Shown piece by piece: positions 8,270 through 17,752 of a DNA stretch of 64,000 nucleotides. The first letter of the stretch is position 1. Every line of letters begins with the position of its first letter. Under the pieces are notes generated by a model. It saw nothing but the letters and a program-made list of their open reading frames with translations. It was not told the origin of the DNA and searched no databases. Location of the stretch: contig NZ_SMMU01000014.1 of assembly GCF_004339665.1 (NCBI RefSeq), forward strand, positions 1 to 64,000, written 5' to 3'. Source of the DNA: Azotobacter chroococcum (GTDB lineage Bacteria > Pseudomonadota > Gammaproteobacteria > Pseudomonadales > Pseudomonadaceae). Both the position numbers and the translations under genes were made by a program.

Positions 8270-11200
8270 AGGGCTTGAGACTGGGGTTGTATGGCCTGCT
8301 GCTGGGGCTGGCGCTGCTATTGGCTGTTCTGGGTGGATTGCTCGGCACGGGCGCCGGCAGCCGCTGGCTGCTCGATCAGGTGCCGGGGCTGCTGGTGGAG
8401 GACTTCTCCGGGCGCCTCGCCGGCAGCTGGCAGGCCGGACGGCTGAGCTGGCGGCAGGACGGGCAGGCTGTCGAGCTGAGCGAGGTCGAGTTCGCCTGGC
8501 GACCGGCCTGCCTGCTGGGACTGACCCTCTGCGTGGACCGGCTGGTGGCCGGGCAGGTGAGCCTCACCTTGCCGCCGGGCGAAGACGAGGGGGCGGGCGG
8601 GCCGCTGCAACTGCCGGAACTGAAGCTGCCGCTGCAGATCCGCCTCGGCGAGGTGCGGGTCGGCCGCCTGCTGCTGAACGGCGGCGAACAGGCGCAGGGC
8701 CTGCATCTGGCGGCGCACTGGAGCGCCGAAGGCATCCGCATCGATACGCTGGAGGCCCGCCGCGACGAGCTGGCGCTGGACCTGCAGGGCCGCCTGCTGC
8801 CGACGGCCGGCTGGGCGCTGACGGCGAGCGGCAGCCTGCGTCTGCCGGCACCGGAGGGCCAGTCCTGGGAGCTGAGCCTGCAGGTGGAGGGCGATCTGCA
8901 GGACCGCCTGCGGCTGCAGGCCGACAGCCAGGGTTACCTGACAGGACGGCTGAGCGGCGATCTCCGGCCGCTCGCCGAGCAGGTCCCGGCCAGCCTGACC
9001 CTGACCGCCGACGGCTTCAAGGCGGCTGCCGGGCTGCCGGATACCCTGCGTCTGGAGCGGCTCGAACTCAGCCTTGACGGCGACCTGCAGGAGGGCTATG
9101 CGGTCAAGGGCGATGCCAGCCTGCCGGGCGAGGGCGGTGCCGTGGCGCTGGCTCTGCAGGGGCGGGTGACGGCCGAAGGCGCAGAGCTCGCGACGCTCCG
9201 CCTGGATGCCGGCAACAGGCAGCGCGTCGACCTGGCCGGCCGCCTGGACTGGCGCGAGGGACTGGCCGGCGAGCTGCGCATCGACTGGCGGGACTTCCCC
9301 TGGCGGCGGCTCTATCCAGCGATTGCTGAGCCGGCGGTGAGTCTCAAGCGCCTGACCGGCGAGCTGTCCTACCGCGACGGTGGTTATCTCGGCAACTTCG
9401 ACGCCGCCCTCGAGGGGCCGGCCGGTCCCTTCAGCCTGGCCAGCCCGCTGAGCGGCGACTTTACCCAGCTCCACCTGCCGCAGCTCAGGCTGGTCGCCGG
9501 CCAGGGGCGGGTGCAGGGCGTGCTCGGCCTGCGCTTCGCCGATGGCTTCGGCTGGAATGCCGACCTGCAGCTGAGCGACCTCGATCCCGCCTACTGGCTC
9601 GCCGAGCTGGCCGGCCGCCTCGGTGGTCCGCTGAAGAGCCGGGGTCAATACCGCGACGGCCGTCTGCAGCTGGACGCCGCTGCCGACCTGACCGGCCAGC
9701 TGCGCGGCCAGCGGGCGCGCCTGCTGCTCGAGGCGAAGGGCGCGGATGGCGCCTGGGACGTGCCGAGCCTCGACCTGCGCCTGGGCGACAACCGCATCCA
9801 CGGCAGCGGGCGGCTCGACGCGCACCTCAGGGGGCAGCTGGAGCTGGCGCTGCCGCAGCTCGGTCAGCTCTGGCCGGGTCTGCAGGGCAGCGCCAACGGG
9901 CGTCTCGAACTTGCCGGCACGCTGCAGGCCCCCCAGGGCAAACTGGATCTGGCCGGCCGCCGGCTGCGTCTGGACGAGCGGCGCCTGGACAGCCTGGCGC
10001 TGAACGCCCAGCTCGACGCTGCCCAGCGCGGCCGCGTAACCCTGAAGGCCGACGGCATCCAGTCCGGCGATACCCGCCTGGGGCGGCTCCAGGTGCTGGG
10101 GCAGGGCGACCGGCGCAGCCAGACGCTGACCCTCGACCTCGACGGCCCGCAACTGGAGCTGGCGCTGGCCCTCGACGGGCGTCTGGAGGAGCTGGCGCGG
10201 GGCTGGAACTGGCGCGGCCGGCTGAGCCGCGGCCAGGTGCGCAGCGGTGGCCAGGACTGGCGCCTGCAGGCTCCGGCGCGCCTCGAGCGGCTGGCCGACG
10301 GCCGGCTGCACCTCGCTGCGCACTGCTGGCGCTCCGGTTCGGCGAGCCTCTGCGGCGAGGACCAGCGGCTGCTGCCCGAGCCGCGACTGAACTACCGGCT
10401 GCGCGACTTTCCGCTGGACAGCCTGGCCGCCTGGTGGCCTCAGGACTTCGCCTGGCAGGGCCGGCTGAACGGCGAGCTGCAGCTCGACCTGCCGGCCGCC
10501 GGGCCCAGCGGGCAGATCCGTCTGGACGCCGGCAACGGCGTGCTGCGCCTGCGCAACAAGGGGCGCTGGCAGGAGTTCCCCTACCGCCAGCTGGTGCTCG
10601 ACAGCCGCCTGCAGCCGCAGCGCATCGACAGCCGCCTGGCCTTCGCCGGGCCGCAGCTGGGCGAGCTGGAGGTCCGTGCGCAGATCGATCCGCGCGGCAG
10701 GGACAAGCCGCTCTCCGGCCAGTTCGCCCTGCGCGGGCTGGACCTGGCGGTGCTGCGCCCCTTCGCCGGCCCGGTCGAGGAACTGGCCGGCAGGCTCGAC
10801 GGCAGCGGCAGCCTGCGCGGCAGCCTGCTGCAGCCGCAGATCGACGGTCGCCTCGAGCTGCGCGGCGGGCTGCTGGCCGGCAGCGACCTGCCGACTCGCA
10901 TCGAGGATCTCGCCCTGCAGGTGCAGATCGTCGGCGACAGCCTGCGCCTGAACGGCGGCTGGCGCAGCGGCGAGCATGGCCGTGGCAGCCTCGACGGCAC
11001 CCTGGACTGGCGCCAGGCGCTGGCACTGGACCTGCGCATCCAGGGCAGCCGCCTGCCGGTGAGCGTGCAGCCCTATGCCGAGCTGGAGGTGGAGCCGGAC
11101 CTGCAGGTGCGCCTGGCCGGCGCTGCGGCCGACCGGCAGCTGACCCTGAGCGGCAAGCTGCGGGTGCCGCGCGGGGCGATCACCCTGCGCGAACTGCCGG

Positions 11201-11961
11201 CCTCGACCGTCCGGGTCTCCGAGGATGCGGTGGTGGCCGGCCGCGAGGTCGAGCCGCGGCGGAAGCTGGCGATGCGCATGGACATCGACGTCGAGGTCGG
11301 CCGGGACAAGCTGACCTTCAGCGGCTTCGGCCTGACCGCCGAGCTGGCCGGCCACCTGCACATCGGCGACAACCTCGACACCCGCGGCGAGTTGAGCCTG
11401 GACAAGGGCCGCTACCGCGCCTATGGCCAGCGCCTGGACATTCGCCGGGCGCGCCTGCTGTTCATCGGCCCGATCGACCAGCCCTACCTGGACATCGAGG
11501 CGATCCGCCGGGTCGGCGATGTGGTGGCCGGCCTGCGGGTCGGCGGCAACGCCCTGGAGCCGCGTACCGACGTGTTCGGCGAGCCGGCGATGGGCCAGGA
11601 GCAGGCGCTCTCCTACCTGCTGCTGGGCCGCGCGCCGGGCAGCAGCGACAGCGGCGACAGCGCCCTGCTGGCCCGCGCCGCGCTCGGCCTCGGCCTGGCC
11701 GGCAGCTCCTCGTTCACCGGCAGCCTGGCGGAAAGCCTCGGCATCGAGGAGTTCGAGGTGGGCACCCAGGGCACCGGCACGGACACCAGCGTGGTGGCCA
11801 GCGGCAAGCTTTCCGAGCGCCTCAGCCTGATCTACGGGGTCGGCGTGTTCGAGCCGCTGAACAGCATCGCCCTGCGCTACCAGCTGACTCGCCGGCTGTA
11901 CCTCGAGGCGGCCAGCGGCCTGGCCAGCTCGCTGGACATCTTCTACAAGCGCGACTTCTGA
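8266..11961 (+). CDS. tamB: Translocation and assembly module protein TamB (AsmA-like, DUF490)
   Basis: A 1231-residue protein with a single N-terminal membrane anchor (LGLYGLLLGLALLLAVLGG) and a very long beta-rich periplasmic body, the lipid-channel 'bridge' architecture of the AsmA/TamB family. The conserved C-terminal TamB domain is clear (LSLDKGRYRAYGQRLDIRRA, FIGPIDQPYLDIEAIR), and the protein ends in an aromatic residue, KRDF, as expected for interaction with the TamA barrel. It begins inside the tamA stop (ATGA at 8266-8269). Repeated Leu/Gly/Arg-rich strand segments fill the middle. A very long open frame on the opposite strand is a high-GC artefact. Confidence 0.95.
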   Translation: MKGLRLGLYGLLLGLALLLAVLGGLLGTGAGSRWLLDQVPGLLVEDFSGRLAGSWQAGRLSWRQDGQAVELSEVEFAWRPACLLGLTLCVDRLVAGQVSLTLPPGEDEGAGGPLQLPELKLPLQIRLGEVRVGRLLLNGGEQAQGLHLAAHWSAEGIRIDTLEARRDELALDLQGRLLPTAGWALTASGSLRLPAPEGQSWELSLQVEGDLQDRLRLQADSQGYLTGRLSGDLRPLAEQVPASLTLTADGFKAAAGLPDTLRLERLELSLDGDLQEGYAVKGDASLPGEGGAVALALQGRVTAEGAELATLRLDAGNRQRVDLAGRLDWREGLAGELRIDWRDFPWRRLYPAIAEPAVSLKRLTGELSYRDGGYLGNFDAALEGPAGPFSLASPLSGDFTQLHLPQLRLVAGQGRVQGVLGLRFADGFGWNADLQLSDLDPAYWLAELAGRLGGPLKSRGQYRDGRLQLDAAADLTGQLRGQRARLLLEAKGADGAWDVPSLDLRLGDNRIHGSGRLDAHLRGQLELALPQLGQLWPGLQGSANGRLELAGTLQAPQGKLDLAGRRLRLDERRLDSLALNAQLDAAQRGRVTLKADGIQSGDTRLGRLQVLGQGDRRSQTLTLDLDGPQLELALALDGRLEELARGWNWRGRLSRGQVRSGGQDWRLQAPARLERLADGRLHLAAHCWRSGSASLCGEDQRLLPEPRLNYRLRDFPLDSLAAWWPQDFAWQGRLNGELQLDLPAAGPSGQIRLDAGNGVLRLRNKGRWQEFPYRQLVLDSRLQPQRIDSRLAFAGPQLGELEVRAQIDPRGRDKPLSGQFALRGLDLAVLRPFAGPVEELAGRLDGSGSLRGSLLQPQIDGRLELRGGLLAGSDLPTRIEDLALQVQIVGDSLRLNGGWRSGEHGRGSLDGTLDWRQALALDLRIQGSRLPVSVQPYAELEVEPDLQVRLAGAAADRQLTLSGKLRVPRGAITLRELPASTVRVSEDAVVAGREVEPRRKLAMRMDIDVEVGRDKLTFSGFGLTAELAGHLHIGDNLDTRGELSLDKGRYRAYGQRLDIRRARLLFIGPIDQPYLDIEAIRRVGDVVAGLRVGGNALEPRTDVFGEPAMGQEQALSYLLLGRAPGSSDSGDSALLARAALGLGLAGSSSFTGSLAESLGIEEFEVGTQGTGTDTSVVASGKLSERLSLIYGVGVFEPLNSIALRYQLTRRLYLEAASGLASSLDIFYKRDF

Positions 11962-12066
11962 TGACGCGCGGCCCGGCGGCGAGCGCCGCCGGAGCCGTGC
12001 GTGCTGGTCCGCTTCGTGCTTCCATTGGCGGCTCAATCCGCCGCGCAACAACGAAGGAGCCTTCCG

Positions 12067-13410
12067 ATGGAGTCCATCCACAATCTGGTCAACGCGCTCA
12101 ACGGCATCGTCTGGGGGCCGCCGATGCTGGTGCTGATCCTCGGCACCGGGCTGTTCCTGCTGCTGGTGCTGCGCTTCATGCCCTGGCGGCGTCTGCCGAC
12201 CGGCTTCGCCCTGCTCTGGCAGGGGCGCGCCAGGGGTTCGAGCGCGACCGGCGAGATCAGCCCGTTCGAGGCGCTGATGACCTGCCTGGCGGCCACCGTC
12301 GGCACCGGCAACATTGCCGGGGTGGCCACCGCGATCTTCCTCGGCGGTCCCGGCGCACTGTTCTGGATGTGGTGCACCGCGCTGGTCGGCATGGCCACCA
12401 AGTACTGCGAAGTGGTGCTGGCGGTGCACTACCGCGAGCGCGACGGGCGCGGCGAGCACGTCGGCGGGCCGATGTTCGCCATCCGCAACGGTCTCGGGCC
12501 GAAGTGGGCCTGGATGGGCGGCGCCTTCGCGGTGTTCGGCGGGCTGGCCGGCTTCGGCATCGGCAACATGGTGCAGGTCAACAGCATGGCGCATGCCCTG
12601 GAGGACAGCTTCGGGGTGCCGATGTGGGGCACCGGCCTGGCGACCATGGCGGTCACCGCGCTGGTGATCCTCGGCGGCATCAGGCGCATCGGCCGGGTCG
12701 CCGAGGCGCTGGTGCCCTTCATGTGCCTGACCTACGTGGCCGCCGCCCTGGTGGTGCTGGTGGTCAACGCCGAGGCGTTGCCCGGCACCTTCGCGCTGAT
12801 CTTCGAGCACGCCTTCAGTCCGGCGGCGGCCAGCGGCGGCTTCGCCGGCGCGGCGGTGATGGCGGCGATCCGCTATGGGGTGGCCCGCGGCATCTTCTCC
12901 AACGAGGCCGGACTCGGCACTGCCGGCATCGCCCAGGCCGCCGGCACCACCACCAGCTCGGTGCGCTCCGGGCTGATCGGCATGCTCGGCACCTTCATCG
13001 ACACCCTCGTCGTCTGCAGCATGACCGGCCTGGCGATCCTCAGCTCCGGCGTGTGGACCAGCGGCAAGAGCGGCGCGGCGCTCTCCGCGGCGGCCTTCGA
13101 GTCGGCCATGCCGGGCTTCGGCGCGGCGCTGCTCAGCCTGGCGCTGGTGATCTTCGCCTACACCACCGTGCTCGGCTGGAGCTTCTACGGCGAGAAGTGC
13201 TGGGAATTCCTCTTCGGCACCCGGGCGATCCTGCCGTTCCGGCTGATCTGGGTCGCGGCGATTCCCTTCGGCGCCATCGCCCAGCTGGACTTCGCCTGGC
13301 TGGTGGCCGACACCCTCAACGGCCTGATGGCGATTCCCAACCTAGTCGCGCTGCTGCTGCTTAGCCCGGTGGTGCTCAGGCTGACCCGGGAATATTTCGC
13401 CGGGCAATGA
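12067..13410 (+). CDS. Alanine/glycine:cation symporter (AGCS family)
   Basis: A 447-residue inner-membrane protein with about 10-11 hydrophobic helices that would import alanine or glycine with Na+ or H+. Family signatures include PFEALMTCLAATVGTGNIAGVATAI, WMWCTALVGMATKYCE and GIFSNEAGLGTAGIAQAA. The start MESIHNLVNALN is preceded by AAGGAG at good spacing; an upstream in-frame ATG would add 22 residues with no family resemblance. It follows tamB by 105 bases and may have its own promoter. Substrate choice is by family only. Confidence 0.92.
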   Translation: MESIHNLVNALNGIVWGPPMLVLILGTGLFLLLVLRFMPWRRLPTGFALLWQGRARGSSATGEISPFEALMTCLAATVGTGNIAGVATAIFLGGPGALFWMWCTALVGMATKYCEVVLAVHYRERDGRGEHVGGPMFAIRNGLGPKWAWMGGAFAVFGGLAGFGIGNMVQVNSMAHALEDSFGVPMWGTGLATMAVTALVILGGIRRIGRVAEALVPFMCLTYVAAALVVLVVNAEALPGTFALIFEHAFSPAAASGGFAGAAVMAAIRYGVARGIFSNEAGLGTAGIAQAAGTTTSSVRSGLIGMLGTFIDTLVVCSMTGLAILSSGVWTSGKSGAALSAAAFESAMPGFGAALLSLALVIFAYTTVLGWSFYGEKCWEFLFGTRAILPFRLIWVAAIPFGAIAQLDFAWLVADTLNGLMAIPNLVALLLLSPVVLRLTREYFAGQ

Positions 13411-13439
13411 GTGACGGGCTCACTCGCTGCGGCGGATCT

Positions 13440-13616
13440 TCAGGATTCGGTTGCGTCTTCGATGGCATGCAGGTAGCGGCCGTCGGCTTCCTGTCCGTCC
13501 TGGAGCAGGGCGCTTGCCCGGGCGACTTGCGAGTGGGCGACTTTGTATTCCCAGCGTTCGGCCGCGCCGACGGGATAGAAGTGCTGCCAGGAAGCCTCTG
13601 GGAAACCCAGGGCGAT
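13440..13616 (-). pseudogene. Truncated 3' end of an unrecognised gene
   Basis: On the minus strand, one frame reads 58 codons to TGA at 13440-13442 with sequence that looks properly coding: PEASWQHFYPVGAAERW followed by EYKVAHSQVARASALL and HAIEDATES at the end. There is no ATG, GTG or TTG in it, and the frame is closed by TGA at 13617-13619, exactly where the MocR-type gene stops. It therefore looks like the tail of a gene whose front was lost when the adjoining regulator/exporter block arrived. Family not recognised. Confidence 0.45.
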
Positions 13617-13619
13617 TCA

Positions 13620-15038
13620 CTATTCGGACAATGCTCGCGCCAGTACATCGAACACTCTGGCGTCCGTGGATTGCGCGGCATTGAAGCGCAGGAAGTTGCC
13701 TGCGCTCAGTGATTGGCTGAAAGCGTTGCCCGGTGCCAGCACCACCCCATTTTTCAAGCATGAGCGGGCAATGCTGGCAGCATCAACTCCCTCCGGCAGC
13801 CGACACCAGACGAACATTCCCGACCGAGGGACGAGCCAGGGCGTGATGCCAATTGCTTCGAGTCGGGTGATGGTCTTCCCCATCACCTCCGCAAGCCGGC
13901 CCCGAACCGCCTCCATATGCTTGCGATAGCCGCTGTCGGTCAGCACTTTCAGTAAGACGTCGGCGGCCAGTCTCCCGCCTCCGAAGCTGGTTGCGATCTT
14001 GAGGTCGGTGAGGCTGTCGATCCAGTCGGCACGTGCGGCAATGTAGCCACATCGTAACGAGGCCGAGATCGTCTTGGAGAAACTGCCGATATGGATCACG
14101 CGCGAGAGGCCGTCGAAGGCAGCCAGCCTGGGCGCCGGACTCAGCTCGAAATCGGCGAAGATGTCATCTTCGACAATCACAAGGTCCGAGCTTTCGGCAA
14201 GCTTCAATAGCCGGTGAGCCGTCACGGATGAGAGCGCCGCGCCGGTGGGATTGTGGATTCCGGAGTTGGTGATGTAGAGCCGGGGGGCATGCTCTTGCAA
14301 GGCCGCGCCGAACGCTGCTACATCCGGTCCATTCGAAGTGTAGGGGACGCCTACGGCCTTCACTCGATGCGCCCTCAGCAAGGCGTGGAAGTTGAAGTAG
14401 CAAGGATCGTCAACCAGCACGGTGTCACCCGGCTCCAACAAAAAGCGGCAGATGAGATCGATGGCCTGCGTTCCGGATTCGGTCAGCATGATCTGCTCGG
14501 GAGGCGCTTCGACGTCGCTGGCGGCCATGCGTCGGGCAAGAAGCTGACGCAGCGCCGGGAGACCAAGCGGCGTGCCATAGTCCGCGAGCACCGAAGTGTC
14601 GGCCCGCGCAACCGCCCGCAGCGCTCGGCGCATCCCGGCCTCATACATCCACGAGGCGGGAAGCCAGCCACATCCGGGCTTGAGCAACGTTGCGTCCGTC
14701 TCAAGCGATTGGCGCGAGACCCATAGCGGATCGATCTCTCGATCGAGTTTGGGGCCGATCTCTGCCAGTGCAAGCGGCGCGACGGGCCCAGATACATAGA
14801 AGCCCGATCCTGGACGAGAGCAAACTACGCCTTCTGCTGCCAAGCGCTCATAGGCCTCAACGACGGTTGAAATCGAGAACTGCATGGCCTTCGCCTGCGC
14901 GCGCACGGAAGGCAGCCGCATTCCTGGCAAATAGGTGCGAGCCGCAATTTTCGCCCGGACCGCATCCATGACGGCATCAATCCGTGTCCTGCTTCGTTTC
15001 ACCTTCTTCGCCCTCAACTGTACTGCCAACATATACAT
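13620..15038 (-). CDS. MocR-type transcriptional regulator (GntR wHTH + aminotransferase-like domain)
   Basis: A 472-residue PLP-dependent regulator. Residues about 10-75 form a GntR-type winged helix (AARTYLPGMRLPSVRAQAKAM, STVVEAYERLAAEGVV). The remainder is a fold-type I aminotransferase domain with LTESGTQAIDLI, VDDPCYFNFHALL, NSGIHNPTG and the PLP-lysine region GSFSKTISASLRCGY. Such proteins usually control an adjacent divergent gene in response to an amino-acid or vitamin ligand, here the EamA exporter. Start is MYMLA (15038) or the ATG two codons later (15032). Third-position GC is visibly lower than in flanking genes, as in the exporter, pointing to joint acquisition. Confidence 0.9.
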   Translation of the reverse strand: MYMLAVQLRAKKVKRSRTRIDAVMDAVRAKIAARTYLPGMRLPSVRAQAKAMQFSISTVVEAYERLAAEGVVCSRPGSGFYVSGPVAPLALAEIGPKLDREIDPLWVSRQSLETDATLLKPGCGWLPASWMYEAGMRRALRAVARADTSVLADYGTPLGLPALRQLLARRMAASDVEAPPEQIMLTESGTQAIDLICRFLLEPGDTVLVDDPCYFNFHALLRAHRVKAVGVPYTSNGPDVAAFGAALQEHAPRLYITNSGIHNPTGAALSSVTAHRLLKLAESSDLVIVEDDIFADFELSPAPRLAAFDGLSRVIHIGSFSKTISASLRCGYIAARADWIDSLTDLKIATSFGGGRLAADVLLKVLTDSGYRKHMEAVRGRLAEVMGKTITRLEAIGITPWLVPRSGMFVWCRLPEGVDAASIARSCLKNGVVLAPGNAFSQSLSAGNFLRFNAAQSTDARVFDVLARALSE

Positions 15039-15045
15039 AACAGTT
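15016..15045. promoter_or_regulatory. Candidate operator between MocR-type regulator and exporter
   Basis: AACTGT (15016-15021) and its reverse complement ACAGTT (15040-15045) flank an 18-base spacer that covers the regulator's start codons. The remaining spacer to the exporter also has TGGAT/ATCCA arms near 15060-15082. Short arms make this speculative; it would fit autoregulation. Confidence 0.25.
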
Positions 15046-15126
15046 ATTTTAAATCGTTCTGGATTGTGCTTGGGCGATCCAATACCCCCTGTGCTCCACT
15101 GAGGGGCAACACAAAGGGGGTAAACG

Positions 15127-15990
15127 ATGGACAAAGCGTCGAGTGGATGGATCAACGGTTTCATTGGGATAGTGATCTTTGCCGGCTCGCTGCCGGCGAC
15201 ACGCGCTGCGGTCATTGATTTCGACCCGACGTTTCTGACATGTGCACGCGCGACCATTGCGGCCCTGCTTGGCTTGACGCTTCTGCTCGCATTTCGACAG
15301 CGTCGGCCAGACTTTGAAGACGTTCCCTCGCTGGCGCTCGTCGCCTTGGGAGTCGTCGTCGGCTTTCCGCTGCTGAGCGCGTTGGCTCTGCAATATGTTT
15401 CATCCACCCACTCGATCGTCTTCGTGGGGCTTTTGCCGCTTTGCACCGCGATCTTCGGCGTGCTCCGTGGTGGTGAGCGTCCCCAGCCGGCCTTCTGGCT
15501 GTTCTCGATGCTTGGCAGTGGCCTCGTCGTTGGCTACGCCATGCTGGGGGAAGTCGAGATATCCCTCCAGGGCGACTTGTTGATGCTGGCTGCAATTGTC
15601 GTGTGTGGTCTCGGCTATGCCGAGGGCGCACGTCTGTCTCGCAAAATCGGAGGATGGCAGATCATTAGTTGGGCGCTGGTACTGTCGTTGCCTGTCATGC
15701 TCCCGATTGCTCTGCTCACCATGCCGACGTCATTCGACGATGTAAAAGCGCCTGCTTGGTTCGGATTCGCCTACGTCTCCTTGTTCAGCATGCTGATCGG
15801 CTTCGTATTCTGGTACCGCGGTTTGGCGCAGGGCGGCATCGTAGCGGTCGGCCAGTTGCAGTTGCTCCAACCTTTCTTGGGTCTCGGCCTTGCGACGCTG
15901 TTTCTTCACGAGACAGTGAACGGGATGATGTTGTTCGTGACGTTTGGCGCAGTGGTCTGTGTCGCGGGAGCAAAGAGGTTCGCCAGCTGA
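15127..15990 (+). CDS. EamA/DMT-superfamily exporter
   Basis: A 287-residue, ten-helix inner-membrane protein with two EamA repeats: the first covers GSLPATRAAV...CARATIAALLGL, and the second begins at GDLLMLAAIVVCGLGYAEGARLSR and ends with LLQPFLGLGLATLFLHETV. Members export amino acids and other metabolites. AAGGGGGT stands five bases before ATG. Divergent from the MocR-type regulator with about 90 bases between them, an arrangement commonly seen for regulator-exporter pairs. Codon use is less GC-biased than that of the surrounding genes. Substrate unknown. Confidence 0.9.
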   Translation: MDKASSGWINGFIGIVIFAGSLPATRAAVIDFDPTFLTCARATIAALLGLTLLLAFRQRRPDFEDVPSLALVALGVVVGFPLLSALALQYVSSTHSIVFVGLLPLCTAIFGVLRGGERPQPAFWLFSMLGSGLVVGYAMLGEVEISLQGDLLMLAAIVVCGLGYAEGARLSRKIGGWQIISWALVLSLPVMLPIALLTMPTSFDDVKAPAWFGFAYVSLFSMLIGFVFWYRGLAQGGIVAVGQLQLLQPFLGLGLATLFLHETVNGMMLFVTFGAVVCVAGAKRFAS

Positions 15991-16447
15991 TCGAAGGTTC
16001 GGGGCGGTGTTAGGGTGAACGAGCCCCCGAGGGGGACAAAGAAAACTGAGTCCCTTGCGTGTGCAAGGTGCTAGGCCATGAATGCCGACAGTGCGGTCAG
16101 GATGGCCGCGCTCGCCGACAGCAGAATCCCGACGAAGGGCGCCGGGCGGCATTTGCGCGTTGGGGGCGAGAGAGAAAACGGGCATGGATGTCGGTTCCCT
16201 ATATCGGGCGTGGTCTCGTTCTGTGCAGCATTCTATCCGGCAGCGACATGAGGCCGTGTCGGGCGGCTTCCGGCAATTGCATCATTTGGTGTTGCTGTGG
16301 TGGTGGAGCACGCGGCCATGTTTCGTGGGGCGGGGCCGGGCGATGGGCGAGGCCGTCGCCGGCACAGTGTAAATGAGCCGTAAAAACCCTTTGCTTGGTT
16401 GAGGTGACTACTTATCGTTCTGCCTCCCTTGAAAGTGGTTGTCCGTC
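15991..16447. other. Intergenic stretch upstream of muxA
   Basis: No convincing complete gene. On the minus strand, one frame ending at TAG 16071-16073 encodes a short hydrophobic tail (PFVGILLSASAAILTALSAFMA), possibly a leftover of a membrane protein. On the plus strand TTGCTT (16391-16396) and TATCGT (16113 plus 300, i.e. 16413-16418) with a 16-base spacer form a candidate muxA promoter about 30 bases before its ATG. Confidence 0.35.
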
Positions 16448-17752
16448 ATGTCCGAACCGAACCTGAATCCTCCTTCTCCCGCTCCCCGCCGCCGCTGGCT
16501 CTACGGGGTGCTGGCGTTGCTCGTCGTCGGCGCGCTGGCCGCCTGGTGGCAGTGGTCGGCGCTGTCCGGCCTCTGGGCACCGTCCGCTCCGACGGCGGCC
16601 GGTCCGGGGGCGGGTGGGCCGGGAATGGGGCGGCCGGGCGGTCCCGGCGGGCCAGGGGGGCCTTTCGGCGGATCGGTGCCGGTGCGGGTGGGCGAGGTGA
16701 GGCAGGGCGACTTCCCGGTCGAGCTCAGGGCGCTGGGCACGGTCACCGCCTACAACACGGTGAACGTGCGCTCCCGGGTCGACGGCGAGCTGGTCAAGGT
16801 GCTGTATCGGGAGGGGCAGCAGGTCAAGGCCGGCGACCTGCTGGCGGTGATCGACCCGCGCCTGTACCAGGCGGCGCTGAAGCAGGCCGAAGGCACCCTG
16901 CAGCAGAACCGCGCGCAGCTGCGCAACGCCGAGATCGACCTGGCCCGCTACAAGACCCTGTACGCCGAGGACTCCGTCGCCAAGCAGACCCTCGATACCC
17001 AGGAGGCGCTGGTCGCCCAGTACCAGGGCACGGTGCGCTCCAACCAGGCGGCGGTCGAGGAGGCTCGGGTCAACCTGGACTACACCCAGGTGCGCGCACC
17101 CATCGCCGGGCGTCTCGGCCTGCGCCAGGTGGACGTCGGCAACCTGGTCAGCAGTGGCGACACCACGCCGCTGGTGACCATCACCCAGACCCTGCCGATC
17201 TCGGTCAGCTTCACCCTGCCCGAGGGCGAGCTGCCGCAGGTGCTGGAGCAGCTGCACGCCGGCCAGCGCCTGAGCGTGGAGGCCTGGGACCGCAGCGAGC
17301 GCAACCGTCTGGCGCTGGGCGAGCTGGAGAGTCTGGACAACCAGATCGACCTGACCACCGGCACCGTGCGCCTCAAGGCGCGCTTCGAGAATGCCGAGCA
17401 GCGCCTGTTCCCCAACCAGTTCGTCAACGTCCGCCTGCGCGTGACCACCCGCCAGCAGGCCACGCTGGCGCCGGCGGCGGCACTGCAGTTCGGCTCCCAG
17501 GGCACCTTCGTCTACGTGGTCGACAGTGACGGCAAGGTGCAGTTGCGCTACGTGACCGCCGGCCCCGGCGACGGCACCACCACCCTGATCGAGCAGGGTC
17601 TGAGCGCCGGCGAGCGGGTGGTGCTGGAAGGCACCGACCGCCTGCGCGACGGCGGCAAGGTCGAGGTGATCGACGACAAGCGCCAGGCCAACGGCGAGGC
17701 GCCCAAGCCCGCGCCGGCCGGCCGGCCGCAGGCAGCGAAGCCCGACGCATGA
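16448..17752 (+). CDS. muxA: RND efflux periplasmic adaptor MuxA (MdtA-like)
   Basis: A 434-residue HlyD-like membrane-fusion protein linking the MuxBC inner-membrane pumps to OpmB. It has one N-terminal membrane anchor (about residues 17-36), a Pro/Gly-rich linker (about 52-77), then the lipoyl/barrel-sandwich half ([20 protein letters not shown]), a long coiled-coil hairpin (about 120-200) and beta-barrel domains ([18 protein letters not shown]). ATG 16448 is preferred over the in-frame TTG three codons before. The ribosome-binding site is weak. The stop overlaps the muxB start as ATGA. Assignment follows the two-pump arrangement and adaptor type of the P. aeruginosa muxABC-opmB operon. Confidence 0.93.
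   Translation: MSEPNLNPPSPAPRRRWLYGVLALLVVGALAAWWQWSALSGLWAPSAPTAAGPGAGGPGMGRPGGPGGPGGPFGGSVPVRVGEVRQGDFPVELRALGTVTAYNTVNVRSRVDGELVKVLYREGQQVKAGDLLAVIDPRLYQAALKQAEGTLQQNRAQLRNAEIDLARYKTLYAEDSVAKQTLDTQEALVAQYQGTVRSNQAAVEEARVNLDYTQVRAPIAGRLGLRQVDVGNLVSSGDTTPLVTITQTLPISVSFTLPEGELPQVLEQLHAGQRLSVEAWDRSERNRLALGELESLDNQIDLTTGTVRLKARFENAEQRLFPNQFVNVRLRVTTRQQATLAPAAALQFGSQGTFVYVVDSDGKVQLRYVTAGPGDGTTTLIEQGLSAGERVVLEGTDRLRDGGKVEVIDDKRQANGEAPKPAPAGRPQAAKPDA

Noticed and set aside
8317-12810. A 1497-codon open frame on the minus strand opposite tamB and the symporter
   Set aside because: Composition is Gln/Ala/Arg/Leu-rich, typical of the antisense of high-GC codons; tamB on the other strand has clear family motifs, a membrane anchor and coupling to tamA.
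16071-16145. Hydrophobic tail on the minus strand ending in TAG before muxA, as a possible membrane-protein remnant
   Set aside because: Too short (about 22 residues) to separate from chance; no upstream coding continuity was found, so it is mentioned only in the intergenic note.
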